DNA from: Nostoc edaphicum CCNP1411
GTDB taxonomy: Bacteria > Cyanobacteriota > Cyanobacteriia > Cyanobacteriales > Nostocaceae
Length of the DNA stretch: 64,000 bases
Reading direction: 5' to 3'
Assembly (NCBI RefSeq): GCF_014023275.1
Contig: NZ_CP054698.1
Coordinates: 6,905,001 to 6,969,000 of the forward strand
The translations under genes were made by a program, and so were the position numbers. The notes below the pieces were generated by a model. That model was not told where the DNA came from and ran no database searches. It saw only the letters and a list, made by a program, of their open reading frames with translations. Positions 1 through 9,994 of this stretch are shown here, one piece after another. The first letter of the stretch is position 1; each line of letters opens with the position of its first letter.

Positions 1-1838
1 AATTATTTGGAGCAATCTCTTTTTTTACAGCCGAGTCGGGTCGGTACTACCAACAAACAGACTTGGCTTTAGCAGAAGATATTGCTCGTCGGGCGGCGAC
101 AGCCATCGACAACGCTAGACTTTACCAGGAAACTCAACAGGCAAAACAGGCAGCTGAACGGTCTGTTAATCGCACGGTACTTTTACAAAGAATAACTGCT
201 GCCCTCTCGGAAGCCCTAACTCCCCAACAGGTGGCTGATGTGGTGGTGAACCAAGGGATTGCCGCCTTAGAAGCCACTGCTGGTTCCGTTGTCTTACTTA
301 CTGAGGGGGGTAAAGAACTGAAAGTTGTGCAAGCAATTGGCTATCCACAATCGCTGATGGATGCTTGGGCAAATTTTCCGATCGCAGCACCTAACCAAAT
401 TGCGGAAACAGTCAGAACTAGAGCGCCGATTTTTTTAGAAAATTTAGCAGCCTTGATTGCTAAATATCCTCATTTAACGGGTGCTGTGACTCTTACCGGA
501 AATAATGCCTGGGCTACCATTCCCTTGATCGCAGAAGGTAAAATAATTGGGGCACTGGGATTAAGCTTTGCCACTGTACAAATATTTAACGAAGAAGACC
601 GGGGATTTATGTTGACACTGGGACAACAATGTGCTCAAGCAATCGCCCGCGCTCAACTTTACGAAGCCGAAAAGACTGCAAGGGCACAAGCCGAGACAGC
701 CAACCGGATTAAGGATGAATTTTTGGCTGTCCTTTCCCATGAACTCCGAACTCCTTTGAATCCGATTTTAGGGTGGGCAAAGTTACTCAGAACCCGCAAG
801 TTCGACGAACCCACCAAAATCCGGGCGTTGGAAACAATCGAGCGGAATGCTAAGTTACAAACCCAATTGATTGGGGATTTACTTGATGTTTCGCGGATTT
901 TACAAGGTAAAGTCAGGTTAAATCTCTATGCAGTCAATTTGAAAGCAGCGATCGCAGCTGCACTAGAAACGGTACGTTTAGCAGCAGAAGCCAAATCAAT
1001 TCAAATTCAAACGGTGTTAAGTGATGATATCGGCAAAGTTCTCGGCGATGGCGATCGCTTGCAACAAGTAATGTGGAATCTCCTCTCCAATGCCGTTAAA
1101 TTCACACCCACAGAAGGACTTGTAGAAGTGCGGCTAGAGCAAGTTGGGTTAGATGCCCAAATCCAGGTGATTGATACAGGTAAGGGAATCAACCCAGAAT
1201 TTTTACCCTACGTCTTTGATTATTTCCGCCAAGCAGATGCTAAAACAACCAGAGTATTTGGTGGATTGGGATTGGGACTGGCAATTGTGCGCCATCTCGT
1301 AGAACTTCACGGTGGTACAGTTCAGGCAGAGAGTCTGGGAGAAGGACAGGGGGCTACCTTTACAGTCAGACTACCTTTGCTGAAAAATTCTGAGTTGCGA
1401 GTCAGCAGTGATGAGGCTTCTCAAACAGAACTGAGTACCGACGACACATTACTTGCTGGAGTGCAAATATTGCTTGTGGACGATCAAGCTGATGTGCGAG
1501 AGTTTTTTAGCTTTGCACTAGAACAATATGGTGCAACTGTCACAGCAGTTGAATCAGCAACCGAAGCGCTAGAAATATTAGTGCAATCCAAGCCAGATAT
1601 TCTGTTAAGTGATATTGGAATGCCTTTAATGGATGGCTATATGTTGCTTGGCGAGGTGAGAAAATTACCGCCAGAACAAGGTGGAGAAATTCCAGCGATC
1701 GCTTTGACTGCTTATGCTGGAGAAATTAATTATAACCAAGCAATGGCAGCAGGATTTCAAAAACACTTACCGAAACCCGTCGATCCTGTAGATTTAGCCG
1801 CTGCGATCGTTAATCTGATTGGGCACAATCAACCTTGA
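1..1838 (+). CDS. GAF - histidine kinase - receiver hybrid, 5' end outside window
   Basis: The frame is open from base 3 and its first codons read as the end of a GAF domain (LFGAISFFTAESGRYY), so the real start lies left of the window and the TTG at 63 is not the start. A second GAF domain follows (about codons 55-225), then a phosphoacceptor helix with SHELRTPLNPILGW (His codon 738-740), an ATPase domain with N box NLLSNAVKF, DTGKGI and GGLGLGLAI, and a C-terminal receiver with LLVDD, acceptor Asp in LLSDIGMPLMDG, TAYA and KPVD. It should autophosphorylate and pass phosphate to its own receiver. No membrane segment is present in the visible part. The signal is unknown and no partner gene is adjacent. 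Confidence 0.93.
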   Translation, partial: LFGAISFFTAESGRYYQQTDLALAEDIARRAATAIDNARLYQETQQAKQAAERSVNRTVLLQRITAALSEALTPQQVADVVVNQGIAALEATAGSVVLLTEGGKELKVVQAIGYPQSLMDAWANFPIAAPNQIAETVRTRAPIFLENLAALIAKYPHLTGAVTLTGNNAWATIPLIAEGKIIGALGLSFATVQIFNEEDRGFMLTLGQQCAQAIARAQLYEAEKTARAQAETANRIKDEFLAVLSHELRTPLNPILGWAKLLRTRKFDEPTKIRALETIERNAKLQTQLIGDLLDVSRILQGKVRLNLYAVNLKAAIAAALETVRLAAEAKSIQIQTVLSDDIGKVLGDGDRLQQVMWNLLSNAVKFTPTEGLVEVRLEQVGLDAQIQVIDTGKGINPEFLPYVFDYFRQADAKTTRVFGGLGLGLAIVRHLVELHGGTVQAESLGEGQGATFTVRLPLLKNSELRVSSDEASQTELSTDDTLLAGVQILLVDDQADVREFFSFALEQYGATVTAVESATEALEILVQSKPDILLSDIGMPLMDGYMLLGEVRKLPPEQGGEIPAIALTAYAGEINYNQAMAAGFQKHLPKPVDPVDLAAAIVNLIGHNQP

Positions 1839-2037
1839 CCAAAAAGCGGAGGGGCAGGGAGCAGGGAGCAGGGGGAGAAAGCCCTGCCCCAAAGCCGTGG
1901 AGCGGAGCAAAGCATGGGTGGGTATGAAGCCCCGCCATAAAGGGCGCTCTTATTGGGGCGGAGTACAAGCTCGTCTGGTGTTTTCCCCCTTGCTCCCTGC
2001 CCCCTGCTTCCCTGCCTCTTTTGACAACCTTTTCGCC

Positions 2038-5000
2038 TTAATGCTCAATTCCCCCTAAAGCTTTCAGGGTATCTTTTTGAGCTTCAGTTAATCCCGTTGC
2101 TCCTTTGATATTCATCCCTTCATAAAGGCGATCAGCCATCAACGTTTTGATACAGCGTCCTGTTGTCACATCCCACAGTTTAATTGTGCGATCGTGACTG
2201 CCACTTAATAAAATTTGACCATCAAAGCTAAATACCACCGAAGCAATCCAACGTGTATGTTCTTGCAAGACCTGAAGGCATTGCCCTGTTTGTAGATTCC
2301 ATAGTCGAATAGTTTGATCGTTACTACCACTTGCCAAAGTTTGACCATCTGGGCTGATGGCAAGAGTCCAAACACCACCTGTATGTCCCTGCAATACCCG
2401 CAGACATTTTCCGGTTTGTAGATCCCAAAGACGAATGGTGTGGTCAAAACTGCCACTTGCCAGCCGTTGACCGCTAGGATCGAAGACCACTGCGTAAAGT
2501 CCACCAGCGTGACCCTGTAATATCCGCAGACATTCCCCGGTTTGCAGATCCCAAAGACGAATGGTGTGGTCAAAACTGCCACTTGCCAGCCGTTGACCGC
2601 TAGGATCGAAGGCGATCGGCCAAACACCGCTTTCATGACCACGCAGCACCCACAAACACTTATGAGTCTGCACATCCCACAGTCGCACGGTGCGATCGTA
2701 ACTACTGCTTGCCAGAGTTTGCCCCTTTGGATTGAAGAGAACTGCCTTCACAGGTTCAGTATGACCTGATGACCATTGATTGAGATGTCCTGTTTGCACA
2801 TCCCAGACTGAAATCGATAAGCGATCCTGTCCATTAGTCGCCAAAGTTTGACCATCGGGGCTAAAGCTTACAGATGAAGCCCAATTGGTCGCTTTGTAGA
2901 AAGTTTTGTAGGGACGTGGTGGTAAATTGTTATCAACCTGCAAATGCCACAGGTGGATCGCTTCATCCTGACTGCCACTGGCGAACATTTGACCATTGGG
3001 GCTGAGGCTCAGGGAGCGAATACCACTATTGTATCCGCGTAACGTTTTCAGGCTTTGCCCGCTTTGTAGATTCCACAGCCGCACCGTTTGGTCTTGAGTT
3101 GCACTTGCCAATAGTTGCCCGTCGCCACTGATGGCAATTGCAAAAACTTCGTTGGTATCACCGCTAATAACGTTGATACATTGTTCATCTTGGAGATTCC
3201 AAAAGCGGAGAGTCCCATCGTCACTTCCACTCGCCAAAATATCACCATTCGGGCTAAACGCAATGCTCCAAACCCAATTGGTGTGTCCATGCAATACCTT
3301 GACATGAGGCTTTGATTGACGATCGCCTTTGTGAAGCTGCCCACTCCACAGGCGAATAGAGCGATCGTGACTTCCACTAGCCAGCAATTGACCATCGGGG
3401 CTGTAGCGTACACAACGAACTCCATCGGTATGCCCTTGTAATACCCCCAGGCAGTTACCATTCACGACATCCCAAAGCCGAATGGAGGTATCCTTACTAC
3501 CACTAGCTAAGGTTTGATTGTCAGGAGAGAAGTGAACCGAGTAAACATTTTTCGTGTGTCCCTGTAAAATATGAAGACATTGCCCCTGTAAATTCCACAC
3601 TCGCACCGTTTGATCGTCGCCGCCACTGGCTAATCGTTGACCGTTAGGACTAAAGCTCACTGACCAGACACACCCGATATGTCCCGTAAAGATCCGCAAA
3701 CACTGACTGCTTTGGACATCCCACAACCGCACCGAAGCATCACTACTACAGCTAGCTAATGTTTTGCCATCGGGGCTAAAAGCAATCGACCACACCCAAC
3801 CAGTGTGTCCTTCAAAGGTAGCTAATAGTTGAGTCGTAGTAATATGCCAAAGATACACCAAGCCGTTTGAATCGCCGACTGCGACGATTTGACCGTCTGG
3901 GCTGATGTCGATGGAGATTGCAATCCCTAATGTCTCTGAAAAGATGGACTTGCTTAAATCGGCATTTTGAAAATTGACCCCTGCCAAATTAACCTGCCGT
4001 AAGTCGGCTTGCTGCACCACCAGCCCAGAAAAGTTAGAACCACACAAATCCACTTGCAGCTGTACCAAAAGATTGATCAGGTTGCCTGCGACATATCCTG
4101 ATTTTTGGCGCTGCATCAATAGTTGTCTTGCTCTGGCCTCAATTGCTGACACACTCCCAAAACGAGACAGGAGTCGTTCAATTACAGGTTGCACAATTAG
4201 CCGCAATTGCGTTTCTCGCACATAATCTTTTGCCTGGACTCGAAGCAAGGCATGAGTTCGCAGAAAGTCAATTTGAGAAGTCTCAAATTCTCTACAAACC
4301 TGCTGAATGAATCGTTCAGTGACAAATTCCATCACAACTGGTTGCAAGAAAAATAACTTATCCGTTTTTTCGAGCAACGATCGCCTCAGCAGTGAGTTAA
4401 TTAAATTGGGTACGCTCTGCTGACAGACAAGATCGACAACATTTTCGCGGATTTCTGCAATCGAGACTGGCTCACGATGAATCGCTTGCCAGAACATCGC
4501 TCTCTGTTCGTTATTGGGTAAGCGATCGAACTGACGACCGAGCAGATCGCGGATGTCTTCAAATATAGAAATTCCCCGATCGAGATAAGTTAAAACCTCT
4601 GCAATGCTGCCGTTAAATAAATCTAGGGTGGCAGATGCGACCAGTTTCAGCGCTAGGGGGTTGCCACCATAATAATTAATTAAGGTATTCCATTCTGCTT
4701 CTGAACCCGTAAACGCTCCTTTTTTTCGGAAGATGGCGCGTCCATCGTCGGGTGTGAGTCCACTCAAAAGTAGCGATCGCACTACGCCATCTTCATCTGA
4801 CATCAGGGCAATTTCCCGTGGTTTTTCGCGACTTGTCAGCAACAAACAACTTTTGTGGGGAGTTTCTCCAATTGTTCTCAGCAATTGTCCGTAATCTTCA
4901 TAGCCGAGTCGCCACTGTCCCACCTGTTCGCTATGCAGAAGAATTTCGACATTATCCAGAATCAATAGACAACGATGCGATCGCAAATACTGCATCAATT

Positions 5001-5655
5001 TAGAGAATTTTTCATTCAGCGTGGTGGGAATAACAGGATCTTCCCCCTGAATCGGCATGAAAAATTTCAGTATGCTGGTTAAAAGTTCATCCAACGGTGG
5101 CGCATTGCAGAGACTTCGCCAAACCACCATTTCAAATTCTGCCTGCATTTGTAGCGCCGCTTTAATGGCGATCGTACTTTTGCCAATGCCACCAATCCCC
5201 AGTAAGCCAACAACGCGGCACTGCTCAGAAATTATCCACTGCCATAGTTGCGCCAGTTCTGTTTCACGACCATAAAACACCGATACATCCGCAGCATTGT
5301 CCCAATCTTGTTGGGGATTTGCTCGTTGCATTGACAATGCGTCTAATGGCGTAATGGGGGATGCGAAATCTGTCTTGGTTAATTCCAGCCCAAATGCTCG
5401 GAAGAGATATTCTAAGGACTGGCGATCTATCCCTAGTTCACGCTTGAAGATCCGGGCGAGGGTATTGAGAGAAAGTCCAGTGCGATCGCTAAGTTCTTCC
5501 TGTGTGAGGTGCTTGCCCCAGGTTTCTTTAGCTTCTGCCTGCCCCTTTGCTGCTTGAAATCGCTGCCACCCCAGAGGCGATAAAATTACTCCTCTCACTC
5601 GCCCATAAGGGGAGCTACCGCCCCTAAATTTTGTCACATTAGAATTCACAGGCAA
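2038..5655 (-). CDS. STAND NTPase: HTH + NB-ARC + pentapeptide + 14 WD40 repeats
   Basis: The 1205-residue protein starts with a helix-turn-helix-like region (about 48-90, [20 protein letters not shown]). An NB-ARC ATPase follows with Walker [12 protein letters not shown], Walker [19 protein letters not shown] and the GNPLALKL motif. After a helical linker there is a short pentapeptide-like stretch ([19 protein letters not shown]) and then fourteen WD40 repeats to near the C-terminus, enough for two seven-bladed propellers. Such proteins are signal-activated oligomerising switches; whether this one serves signalling, cell death or defence cannot be read from sequence. The start shown is a TTG; the in-frame GTG two codons later is an alternative. 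WD repeats 11 and 12 are nearly identical at DNA level, showing recent duplication. Confidence 0.9.
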   Translation of the reverse strand: MPVNSNVTKFRGGSSPYGRVRGVILSPLGWQRFQAAKGQAEAKETWGKHLTQEELSDRTGLSLNTLARIFKRELGIDRQSLEYLFRAFGLELTKTDFASPITPLDALSMQRANPQQDWDNAADVSVFYGRETELAQLWQWIISEQCRVVGLLGIGGIGKSTIAIKAALQMQAEFEMVVWRSLCNAPPLDELLTSILKFFMPIQGEDPVIPTTLNEKFSKLMQYLRSHRCLLILDNVEILLHSEQVGQWRLGYEDYGQLLRTIGETPHKSCLLLTSREKPREIALMSDEDGVVRSLLLSGLTPDDGRAIFRKKGAFTGSEAEWNTLINYYGGNPLALKLVASATLDLFNGSIAEVLTYLDRGISIFEDIRDLLGRQFDRLPNNEQRAMFWQAIHREPVSIAEIRENVVDLVCQQSVPNLINSLLRRSLLEKTDKLFFLQPVVMEFVTERFIQQVCREFETSQIDFLRTHALLRVQAKDYVRETQLRLIVQPVIERLLSRFGSVSAIEARARQLLMQRQKSGYVAGNLINLLVQLQVDLCGSNFSGLVVQQADLRQVNLAGVNFQNADLSKSIFSETLGIAISIDISPDGQIVAVGDSNGLVYLWHITTTQLLATFEGHTGWVWSIAFSPDGKTLASCSSDASVRLWDVQSSQCLRIFTGHIGCVWSVSFSPNGQRLASGGDDQTVRVWNLQGQCLHILQGHTKNVYSVHFSPDNQTLASGSKDTSIRLWDVVNGNCLGVLQGHTDGVRCVRYSPDGQLLASGSHDRSIRLWSGQLHKGDRQSKPHVKVLHGHTNWVWSIAFSPNGDILASGSDDGTLRFWNLQDEQCINVISGDTNEVFAIAISGDGQLLASATQDQTVRLWNLQSGQSLKTLRGYNSGIRSLSLSPNGQMFASGSQDEAIHLWHLQVDNNLPPRPYKTFYKATNWASSVSFSPDGQTLATNGQDRLSISVWDVQTGHLNQWSSGHTEPVKAVLFNPKGQTLASSSYDRTVRLWDVQTHKCLWVLRGHESGVWPIAFDPSGQRLASGSFDHTIRLWDLQTGECLRILQGHAGGLYAVVFDPSGQRLASGSFDHTIRLWDLQTGKCLRVLQGHTGGVWTLAISPDGQTLASGSNDQTIRLWNLQTGQCLQVLQEHTRWIASVVFSFDGQILLSGSHDRTIKLWDVTTGRCIKTLMADRLYEGMNIKGATGLTEAQKDTLKALGGIEH

Positions 5656-5919
5656 GTAGGTAGTGCTAGAGGGTAGAGCAAGTCTTTTTCTGCGGGATGC
5701 TTCATGTTGACGCAGCCTGCACTTGGCGCTGACGAAAAGTTTAGTGAGTGCAAAGGGGGCAAGCTTTTTTATCCCTACTGAAGAATATCACGCTTGGTGT
5801 CTGTTCGCTTGTCAAAAAAACAAACCAGATTAAGACGACACGCTATGAGTTTGTTGTCTTGTCTGGTAGGGGATTTAGACAATAATTCCAGTAAATAGTT
5901 CTTGGATGCTCACAATTAA

Positions 5920-6282
5920 TCATGTTCTATTTTCCAACCATAGGACTGTTATAGTACCTATTGCATAAGCAATGATATCCTTCCAATCAAATACACTTCC
6001 CAAGGCAACAGCCAGAATCTTATATTTTTGCAATCCTAAATTATTTACAAAATTAAAATATTGAAGTATTTCGATAGTACAAGAAAATGCAAAAACTGAT
6101 AAAGCGACGATGGATGAGTGTATATTGAAAAAGGCTCTGACAAAGCAATAAATTAGTATAACTACTAAAACATCACCAATGAAAGGACGGATAAAACTAT
6201 CATTTACAAAAACAGCAATACATACCTCTATTAAAAATAATGCAACTGTGAAGTAAAAATATTTTTGATTGAAGATAAACAT
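5920..6282 (-). CDS. Small DUF2809-type membrane protein
   Basis: This is a protein of about 120 residues made almost wholly of hydrophobic helices, with three or four likely membrane segments, and the pattern FIRPFIGDVLVVILIY...EILQYF typical of DUF2809 (YjgA-like) proteins. An ATG at 6282 (MFIFNQKYF) is preferred over a TTG three codons upstream. The biochemical role of the family is not established. The gene is more AT-rich than its neighbours and stands alone between repeat-rich spacers, which would fit horizontal acquisition, though this is inference. Confidence 0.7.
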   Translation of the reverse strand: MFIFNQKYFYFTVALFLIEVCIAVFVNDSFIRPFIGDVLVVILIYCFVRAFFNIHSSIVALSVFAFSCTIEILQYFNFVNNLGLQKYKILAVALGSVFDWKDIIAYAIGTITVLWLENRT

Positions 6283-6435
6283 GGCTATCAATAGCGCTCA
6301 AAAACACCTATTTGACTATAACCAGTAAACCACAAACTTTTGAAAACAAACGTAATAATATGGGTTTCAGCCCCTTGCAAATCAGGAAGCAAACACTATT
6401 AAATATAGAGGGATGTCTACGACGGACTACGCCTA

Positions 6436-6607
6436 AGAGGATATTTGAAAAGTTTTGGGCGAATACAATTTGCTACTACACAGGCTAACTCCACCTGCGT
6501 GGACTAGAAAATTAAGTTTTATAATCCGCGTAGGCAGATTTTGTATGTGTAGCCGCGACTTCTAGTCGCAGAGGCAAGTAATAATTTAGACTTTTCAAAC
6601 AACCTCT
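6436..6607. repeat. Short element with AGAGG-TTTGAAAAG terminal inverted repeats
   Basis: The ends AGAGGATATTTGAAAAGT (6436-6453) and the inverse of AGAGGTTGTTTGAAAAGT (6590-6607) match at 16 of 18 positions. The interior of about 136 bp has no coding capacity and includes a small palindrome (gcgacttctagtcgc). Related ends occur at 25453-25733 and 33181-33602, so this is a MITE-like family. Confidence 0.6.
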
Positions 6608-6612
6608 AAGCT

Positions 6613-6752
6613 GAATGGCAGTAAGAAAAACCTAAAGGCTTGTGTCTGTCGTCTCGTTCCTAGCCTCCAGGCTGGGAATGTATTTCTAGGGGCTGCTGCC
6701 TCAATTCAAGCTACTGGAGGCGGCAGCCCTTCCAGGATGGTTTCCCAGCCTA
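6613..6752. repeat. Dispersed palindromic repeat, copy 1 (interrupted by MITE)
   Basis: This block begins gaatggcagtaagaaaaacc and runs through paired segments (gtctcgttcctagcctccag ... cttccaggatggtttcccag) that could fold back. A second copy is at 47348-47485. In the present copy the sequence is interrupted after CCTAG by the MITE at 6754-6849 and resumes with aggcttgttccag. With the element before it and the MITE after it, it fills the 6292-6965 spacer; no gene is seen there. Confidence 0.6.
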
Positions 6753-6853
6753 GTACCGCAAGGCGGAATTAAAAATTAAAAATTAAAAATGAAGACAGTG
6801 TAAGGGTTTTGTTGATTTGGAATGGGTGGTTTATTTCCGCCGTGCTGTACTAG
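6750..6853. mobile_element. MITE copy 1 (96-bp core flanked by CTAG)
   Basis: The core 6754-6849 has imperfect inverted ends TACCGCAAGGCGGAA and, inverted, TACAGCACGGCGGAA. It is flanked on both sides by CTAG. Just inside the left end are three attaaaa heptamers. Copies with the same ends are at 15021-15124 (same length) and 38986-39103 (inverted, 14 bp longer). No open frame; it would need a transposase supplied in trans. Confidence 0.75.
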
Positions 6854-6965
6854 AGGCTTGTTCCAGTTCGAGCAAGGGGATGAAAACAAAGTGAAAACTC
6901 AGAACTATGATGTGGTTGAATAGAGAAATCAAGTCAACTCTAAAAAATAAATATTTTAATTAACT

Positions 6966-7625
6966 TTGACCACACAACTAAAACACCTCACAACCACAAA
7001 ATACGCTTTATCACTGCACACTACCACTCCCGAATTAGGGCTAGCAATTAGTAATTTTGCAGGCGATACTCGCTCTCAAGTTTGGAATTTGGGGCGTGAT
7101 TTATCTAGCCTAATACATCAATATTTAATTGAATTTATCAAACCGCAAACTTGGGAAGATTTGTCATTTATCGCTGTGGCAAAAGGCCCTGGCGGCTTTA
7201 CAGGAACTCGAATTGGCGTTGTTACTGCTCGGACTTTAGGGCAACAGTTAAATATTCCTGTATTTGCGATTTCAACTTTGGCTGCGGTAGCTTGGGCAGA
7301 AGCAGGCAAAAGTCAAAATCTAAAAACTATTGCTGTGGAAATGCCAGCACAAAGAGGTCAAATTTTTGCTGCTATTTATCAGTTTGAGCCAGATACTTCT
7401 AAACTAAGAGTGTGTTTGTCAGATAGAGTATTGACACCAGAAGCATGGCAGGAAACTTTAGCCAATTGGAACACTAATTATCATTTGATTAAAGCTCAAT
7501 CTGGGTTAGCAGCGACAGTGACAAGTATTTTAGAACTAGCTAATCTCGATTGGCAAGAGGGCAAATTTCCTAATTGGTCAGAGGCTTTGCCATATTATGG
7601 GCAGCATCCAGTACAGGATGCATAG
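6966..7625 (+). CDS. tsaB: tRNA threonylcarbamoyladenosine biosynthesis protein TsaB
   Basis: TsaB is the inactive ASKHA-fold partner that with TsaD and TsaE makes N6-threonylcarbamoyladenosine at position 37 of ANN-decoding tRNAs. The family signature IAVAKGPGGFTGTRIGV is at residues 69-85, and the N-terminus ALSLHTTTPELGLAI matches the first strands of the fold. Length 219 is usual. The start is a TTG; an in-frame TAA lies just three codons upstream, so the frame cannot extend much further. The gene stands alone between repeat-rich spacers. Confidence 0.88.
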   Translation: MTTQLKHLTTTKYALSLHTTTPELGLAISNFAGDTRSQVWNLGRDLSSLIHQYLIEFIKPQTWEDLSFIAVAKGPGGFTGTRIGVVTARTLGQQLNIPVFAISTLAAVAWAEAGKSQNLKTIAVEMPAQRGQIFAAIYQFEPDTSKLRVCLSDRVLTPEAWQETLANWNTNYHLIKAQSGLAATVTSILELANLDWQEGKFPNWSEALPYYGQHPVQDA

Positions 7626-7964
7626 CTATCTTGAAGAAGAATTCAGAAGTCAGAATTCAGGAGTCAGAATGAAGACGCAGGGTAGCGTAGCGGTAGCGAA
7701 TCCTTGAGCGTCTGACTCGCTAACGCTTCTCTACGAGACGCTTCGCGAACGCTATCAGTGGGGGATTCAGACCCGCCACTGTCTTGTTGACCCTTGTTGA
7801 CCCTTGTTGACCACTAAATCTTTGATTTAGTGGGGGTTTAAAACCCCTGGATTCAGACGCGACGCTATCCACTATGAAGTTCAAAATTCATTCTGTTAGC
7901 GGATAGCTAAGGTTTAGCCCATTCTGGCTCCTGACTCCTGAATTCTGTTTCGATAAATCTAAAA
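7626..7964. other. Spacer with short repeats and hairpins, no gene
   Basis: No coding region is seen. It holds copies of the dispersed fragment aagtcagaattcaggagtca, three tandem copies of cttgttgacc (about 7781-7811), a hairpin ccactaaatc-ttt-gatttagtgg (about 7812-7834), and the widespread block cgctaacgcttctctacgag. The hairpin sits between tsaB and the oppositely oriented AEC gene and might terminate either one, but it lacks a T tract. Confidence 0.6.
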
Positions 7965-8945
7965 TCAAAATAGCCACAGCCAAATTGGGAGAGTAACCAG
8001 CAATACTATAACCCCAGCGGCTAACGCCGTAACTGCCAGATCGCGATCGAGATTGAATGTCTCAGCAATTACCAGTGTGCCGAAAGCTGGAGGCATGGCC
8101 ATTTGTAAGAGAATTACCTTTGCTGTGGAACCAGTTAATCCAAACAGTGGTAATATACTGCCCAATATCAAGGGAACTAGCAGCATTTTGATTCCCAAGC
8201 TCATCCCGGCTTGTGGTAGGCTACGCCAAGATTTGAGCAATCCTAGTCGCATTCCAATTAACACCAGAGATAAAGCTACACTAATCCAAGCCAATTTCTC
8301 CAAGCAGAATTCTACTACCGTGGGAATTGTCGCTTTTTGAACCAGCAAGCCAAATCCGAAACTCCATAGGGCAGGATTAATTAAGATTGCCCTAGCAGTC
8401 TGCCAATGATTTTGGACATCGCCGCCAAAACGGGCTGCTAGCAAAACACCCAAGCCATAAGTTCCGGGGAATGAACCTAACAAATCGTAAAATAATGCCC
8501 AAGCAAAGTATTCTTTGCCTAGTATTGCTAAGGTGATGGGAAAGCCAAGATAACCTGTATTACCCAGCGTTGCCGCTAGGATCAAGCTAGCCTGAGTCGA
8601 TTGTTGGGGGACAGTCTTTCTAAAATAGGCTTGTGCTTTAATCCCTAACCAAGCTAAAAATGCTCCTAGTAAAATGGCTAGGTAAGCGATCGCAGGTGCA
8701 ATCCAAATTTGCCCTGATAAACTGGATTGACGCAAAAACGATACTATGCTTATGGGTACTCCCACCCAAAAGAGGAACTGTCCCAAACGTGTAGGAACTG
8801 TCACAGGTAGTTTGCGTCCCAGAATGAAACCTACCAGGACTAATCCTCCTAGCTTGACGTATAGTTCTAAAAGGTTTGTCAAGATTGCGCCTAAAAACCA
8901 CAGATGTAAAATGCTACCTGTTACTTCTACTTTTGTCCAGTGCAA
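7965..8945 (-). CDS. AEC (auxin efflux carrier) family permease
   Basis: The protein has about ten hydrophobic segments and the family pattern: N-terminal LGGLVLVGFILGRKLP, central LAATLGNTGYLGFPI with the helix-breaking Gly-Asn-Thr-Gly, and C-terminal LLQMAMPPAFGTLVIAE. AEC carriers export or import small organic anions across the inner membrane; the substrate here is unknown. The longest frame opens with a TTG at 8945, but a TTG at 8882 giving TNLLELYVKLGG at the N-terminus fits family lengths (about 305 residues) better. It is divergent from, and nearly abuts, the carboxypeptidase gene at 8954. Confidence 0.85.
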   Translation of the reverse strand: MHWTKVEVTGSILHLWFLGAILTNLLELYVKLGGLVLVGFILGRKLPVTVPTRLGQFLFWVGVPISIVSFLRQSSLSGQIWIAPAIAYLAILLGAFLAWLGIKAQAYFRKTVPQQSTQASLILAATLGNTGYLGFPITLAILGKEYFAWALFYDLLGSFPGTYGLGVLLAARFGGDVQNHWQTARAILINPALWSFGFGLLVQKATIPTVVEFCLEKLAWISVALSLVLIGMRLGLLKSWRSLPQAGMSLGIKMLLVPLILGSILPLFGLTGSTAKVILLQMAMPPAFGTLVIAETFNLDRDLAVTALAAGVIVLLVTLPIWLWLF

Positions 8946-8953
8946 AATCTGTT

Positions 8954-9784
8954 ATGGCTATCCCACAAAACAGGAGTTTACCCTTGAATAAGGCAGGGTT
9001 TTCTGGAAGACCGCAAAACTCATCGAATGACCTTGGTGATGATATTCCAGTGGCTGTACGCGATACCCCTGTTGCAACACCTAAAATTTGGTTGCAACCC
9101 CGAATTATCCTGATTGGGGGAGTTGCGGGATTTGTCTTGCTGGCTTTAATTAGCGGTTTTTTGTTTTTCGTTACTTCACCCAAAAAAATTACCGATTCTC
9201 AACCCTCGCCCACTAGTTCTACACCTACACCAACTACAGAATCGGATAATGTTAATACTCTGTTAGGGCATCTGGCATACCCAGAAGCCCCTGAATCAGA
9301 ACTAGTAACCATCTCCGCAAATAGGGGCATTAGAATGCAAAAATCTGCTGCCCAAAAGTTTGAGGAGATGGTAGCAGCAGCGCGGAGTGCAGGTGTGATT
9401 TTAGTACCAATTTCTGGTTTTCGCTCGGTCAAAGACCAGGAGCCGTTGTTTTTTGGTGTCGGTGCCCAGCGAAATCAAAGGCCAATAGAACGAGCTGCCC
9501 TCAGCGCTCCTCCTGGTCATAGCGAACATCACACAGGTTATGCAGTAGATGTTGGAGATGGATCAGTACCAGCAACTAATCTCCAAACCAACTTTGAAAA
9601 TACTAAGGCGTATCGGTGGCTGCAAGCAAATGCAGCGCGTTTCAGCTTTGAAATATCTTTTCCGAAAGATAATGCTCAAGGTGTGAGTTATGAGCCTTGG
9701 CACTGGCGTTTTGTAGGCGATCGCAATAGTTTAGAAATGTTCTACAAAGCCAGAAATTTGAAACCCGCCAAAGTGCCTCAATAA
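8954..9784 (+). CDS. Membrane-anchored D-Ala-D-Ala carboxypeptidase, VanY/M15B type
   Basis: From the ATG at 8954 the protein is 276 residues: a cytoplasmic N-terminus, one membrane helix (ILIGGVAGFVLLALISGFLF), a Pro/Thr/Ser-rich linker, then an M15B peptidase domain. The zinc and catalytic motifs are visible: SEHHTGYAVDVGD (His and Asp ligands), and EPWHWRFVG with the catalytic Glu and last His. SGFRSVKDQ is the usual upstream motif. It should trim the terminal D-alanine from peptidoglycan stems in the periplasm. A longer reading from TTG 8876 overlaps the divergent permease gene and is less likely. Confidence 0.88.
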   Translation: MAIPQNRSLPLNKAGFSGRPQNSSNDLGDDIPVAVRDTPVATPKIWLQPRIILIGGVAGFVLLALISGFLFFVTSPKKITDSQPSPTSSTPTPTTESDNVNTLLGHLAYPEAPESELVTISANRGIRMQKSAAQKFEEMVAAARSAGVILVPISGFRSVKDQEPLFFGVGAQRNQRPIERAALSAPPGHSEHHTGYAVDVGDGSVPATNLQTNFENTKAYRWLQANAARFSFEISFPKDNAQGVSYEPWHWRFVGDRNSLEMFYKARNLKPAKVPQ

Positions 9785-9815
9785 AAGTTGATACAAGCGA
9801 TCGCAATACTTACAA

Positions 9816-9852
9816 CAGAGGGCAGTTTTCTTACAGCAAAAACTGCTCTCTG
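9816..9852. terminator. Strong hairpin after the carboxypeptidase gene
   Basis: The arms cagagggcagtttt (9816-9829) and aaaactgctctctg (to 9852) pair over 14 positions with one G-U wobble and a loop of about nine bases. It lies 32 bases after the stop codon. No T tract follows, so it is a terminator-like hairpin rather than a textbook intrinsic terminator. Confidence 0.4.
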
Positions 9853-9994
9853 CCTCGTGCCTTCATTGATAAATTACCATTATTATGGGGATTGGCAGTA
9901 GGGAAACGCCCTGCTCCCAAAAAGAAGTTAAAATACGTAAACTGTCTTCCTACGCCGGAATTATTTCTCATCTGGAAACAGACTGGAGACCAAA

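Noticed and set aside
1819..2058. 79-codon plus-strand frame after the first kinase
   Set aside because: Low-complexity gggagcagg-type spacer sequence; no homology pattern.
2205..2675. Open frames shadowing the WD40 region (also 3048-3461)
   Set aside because: They follow the repeat period of the real gene in another frame and show no independent signal.
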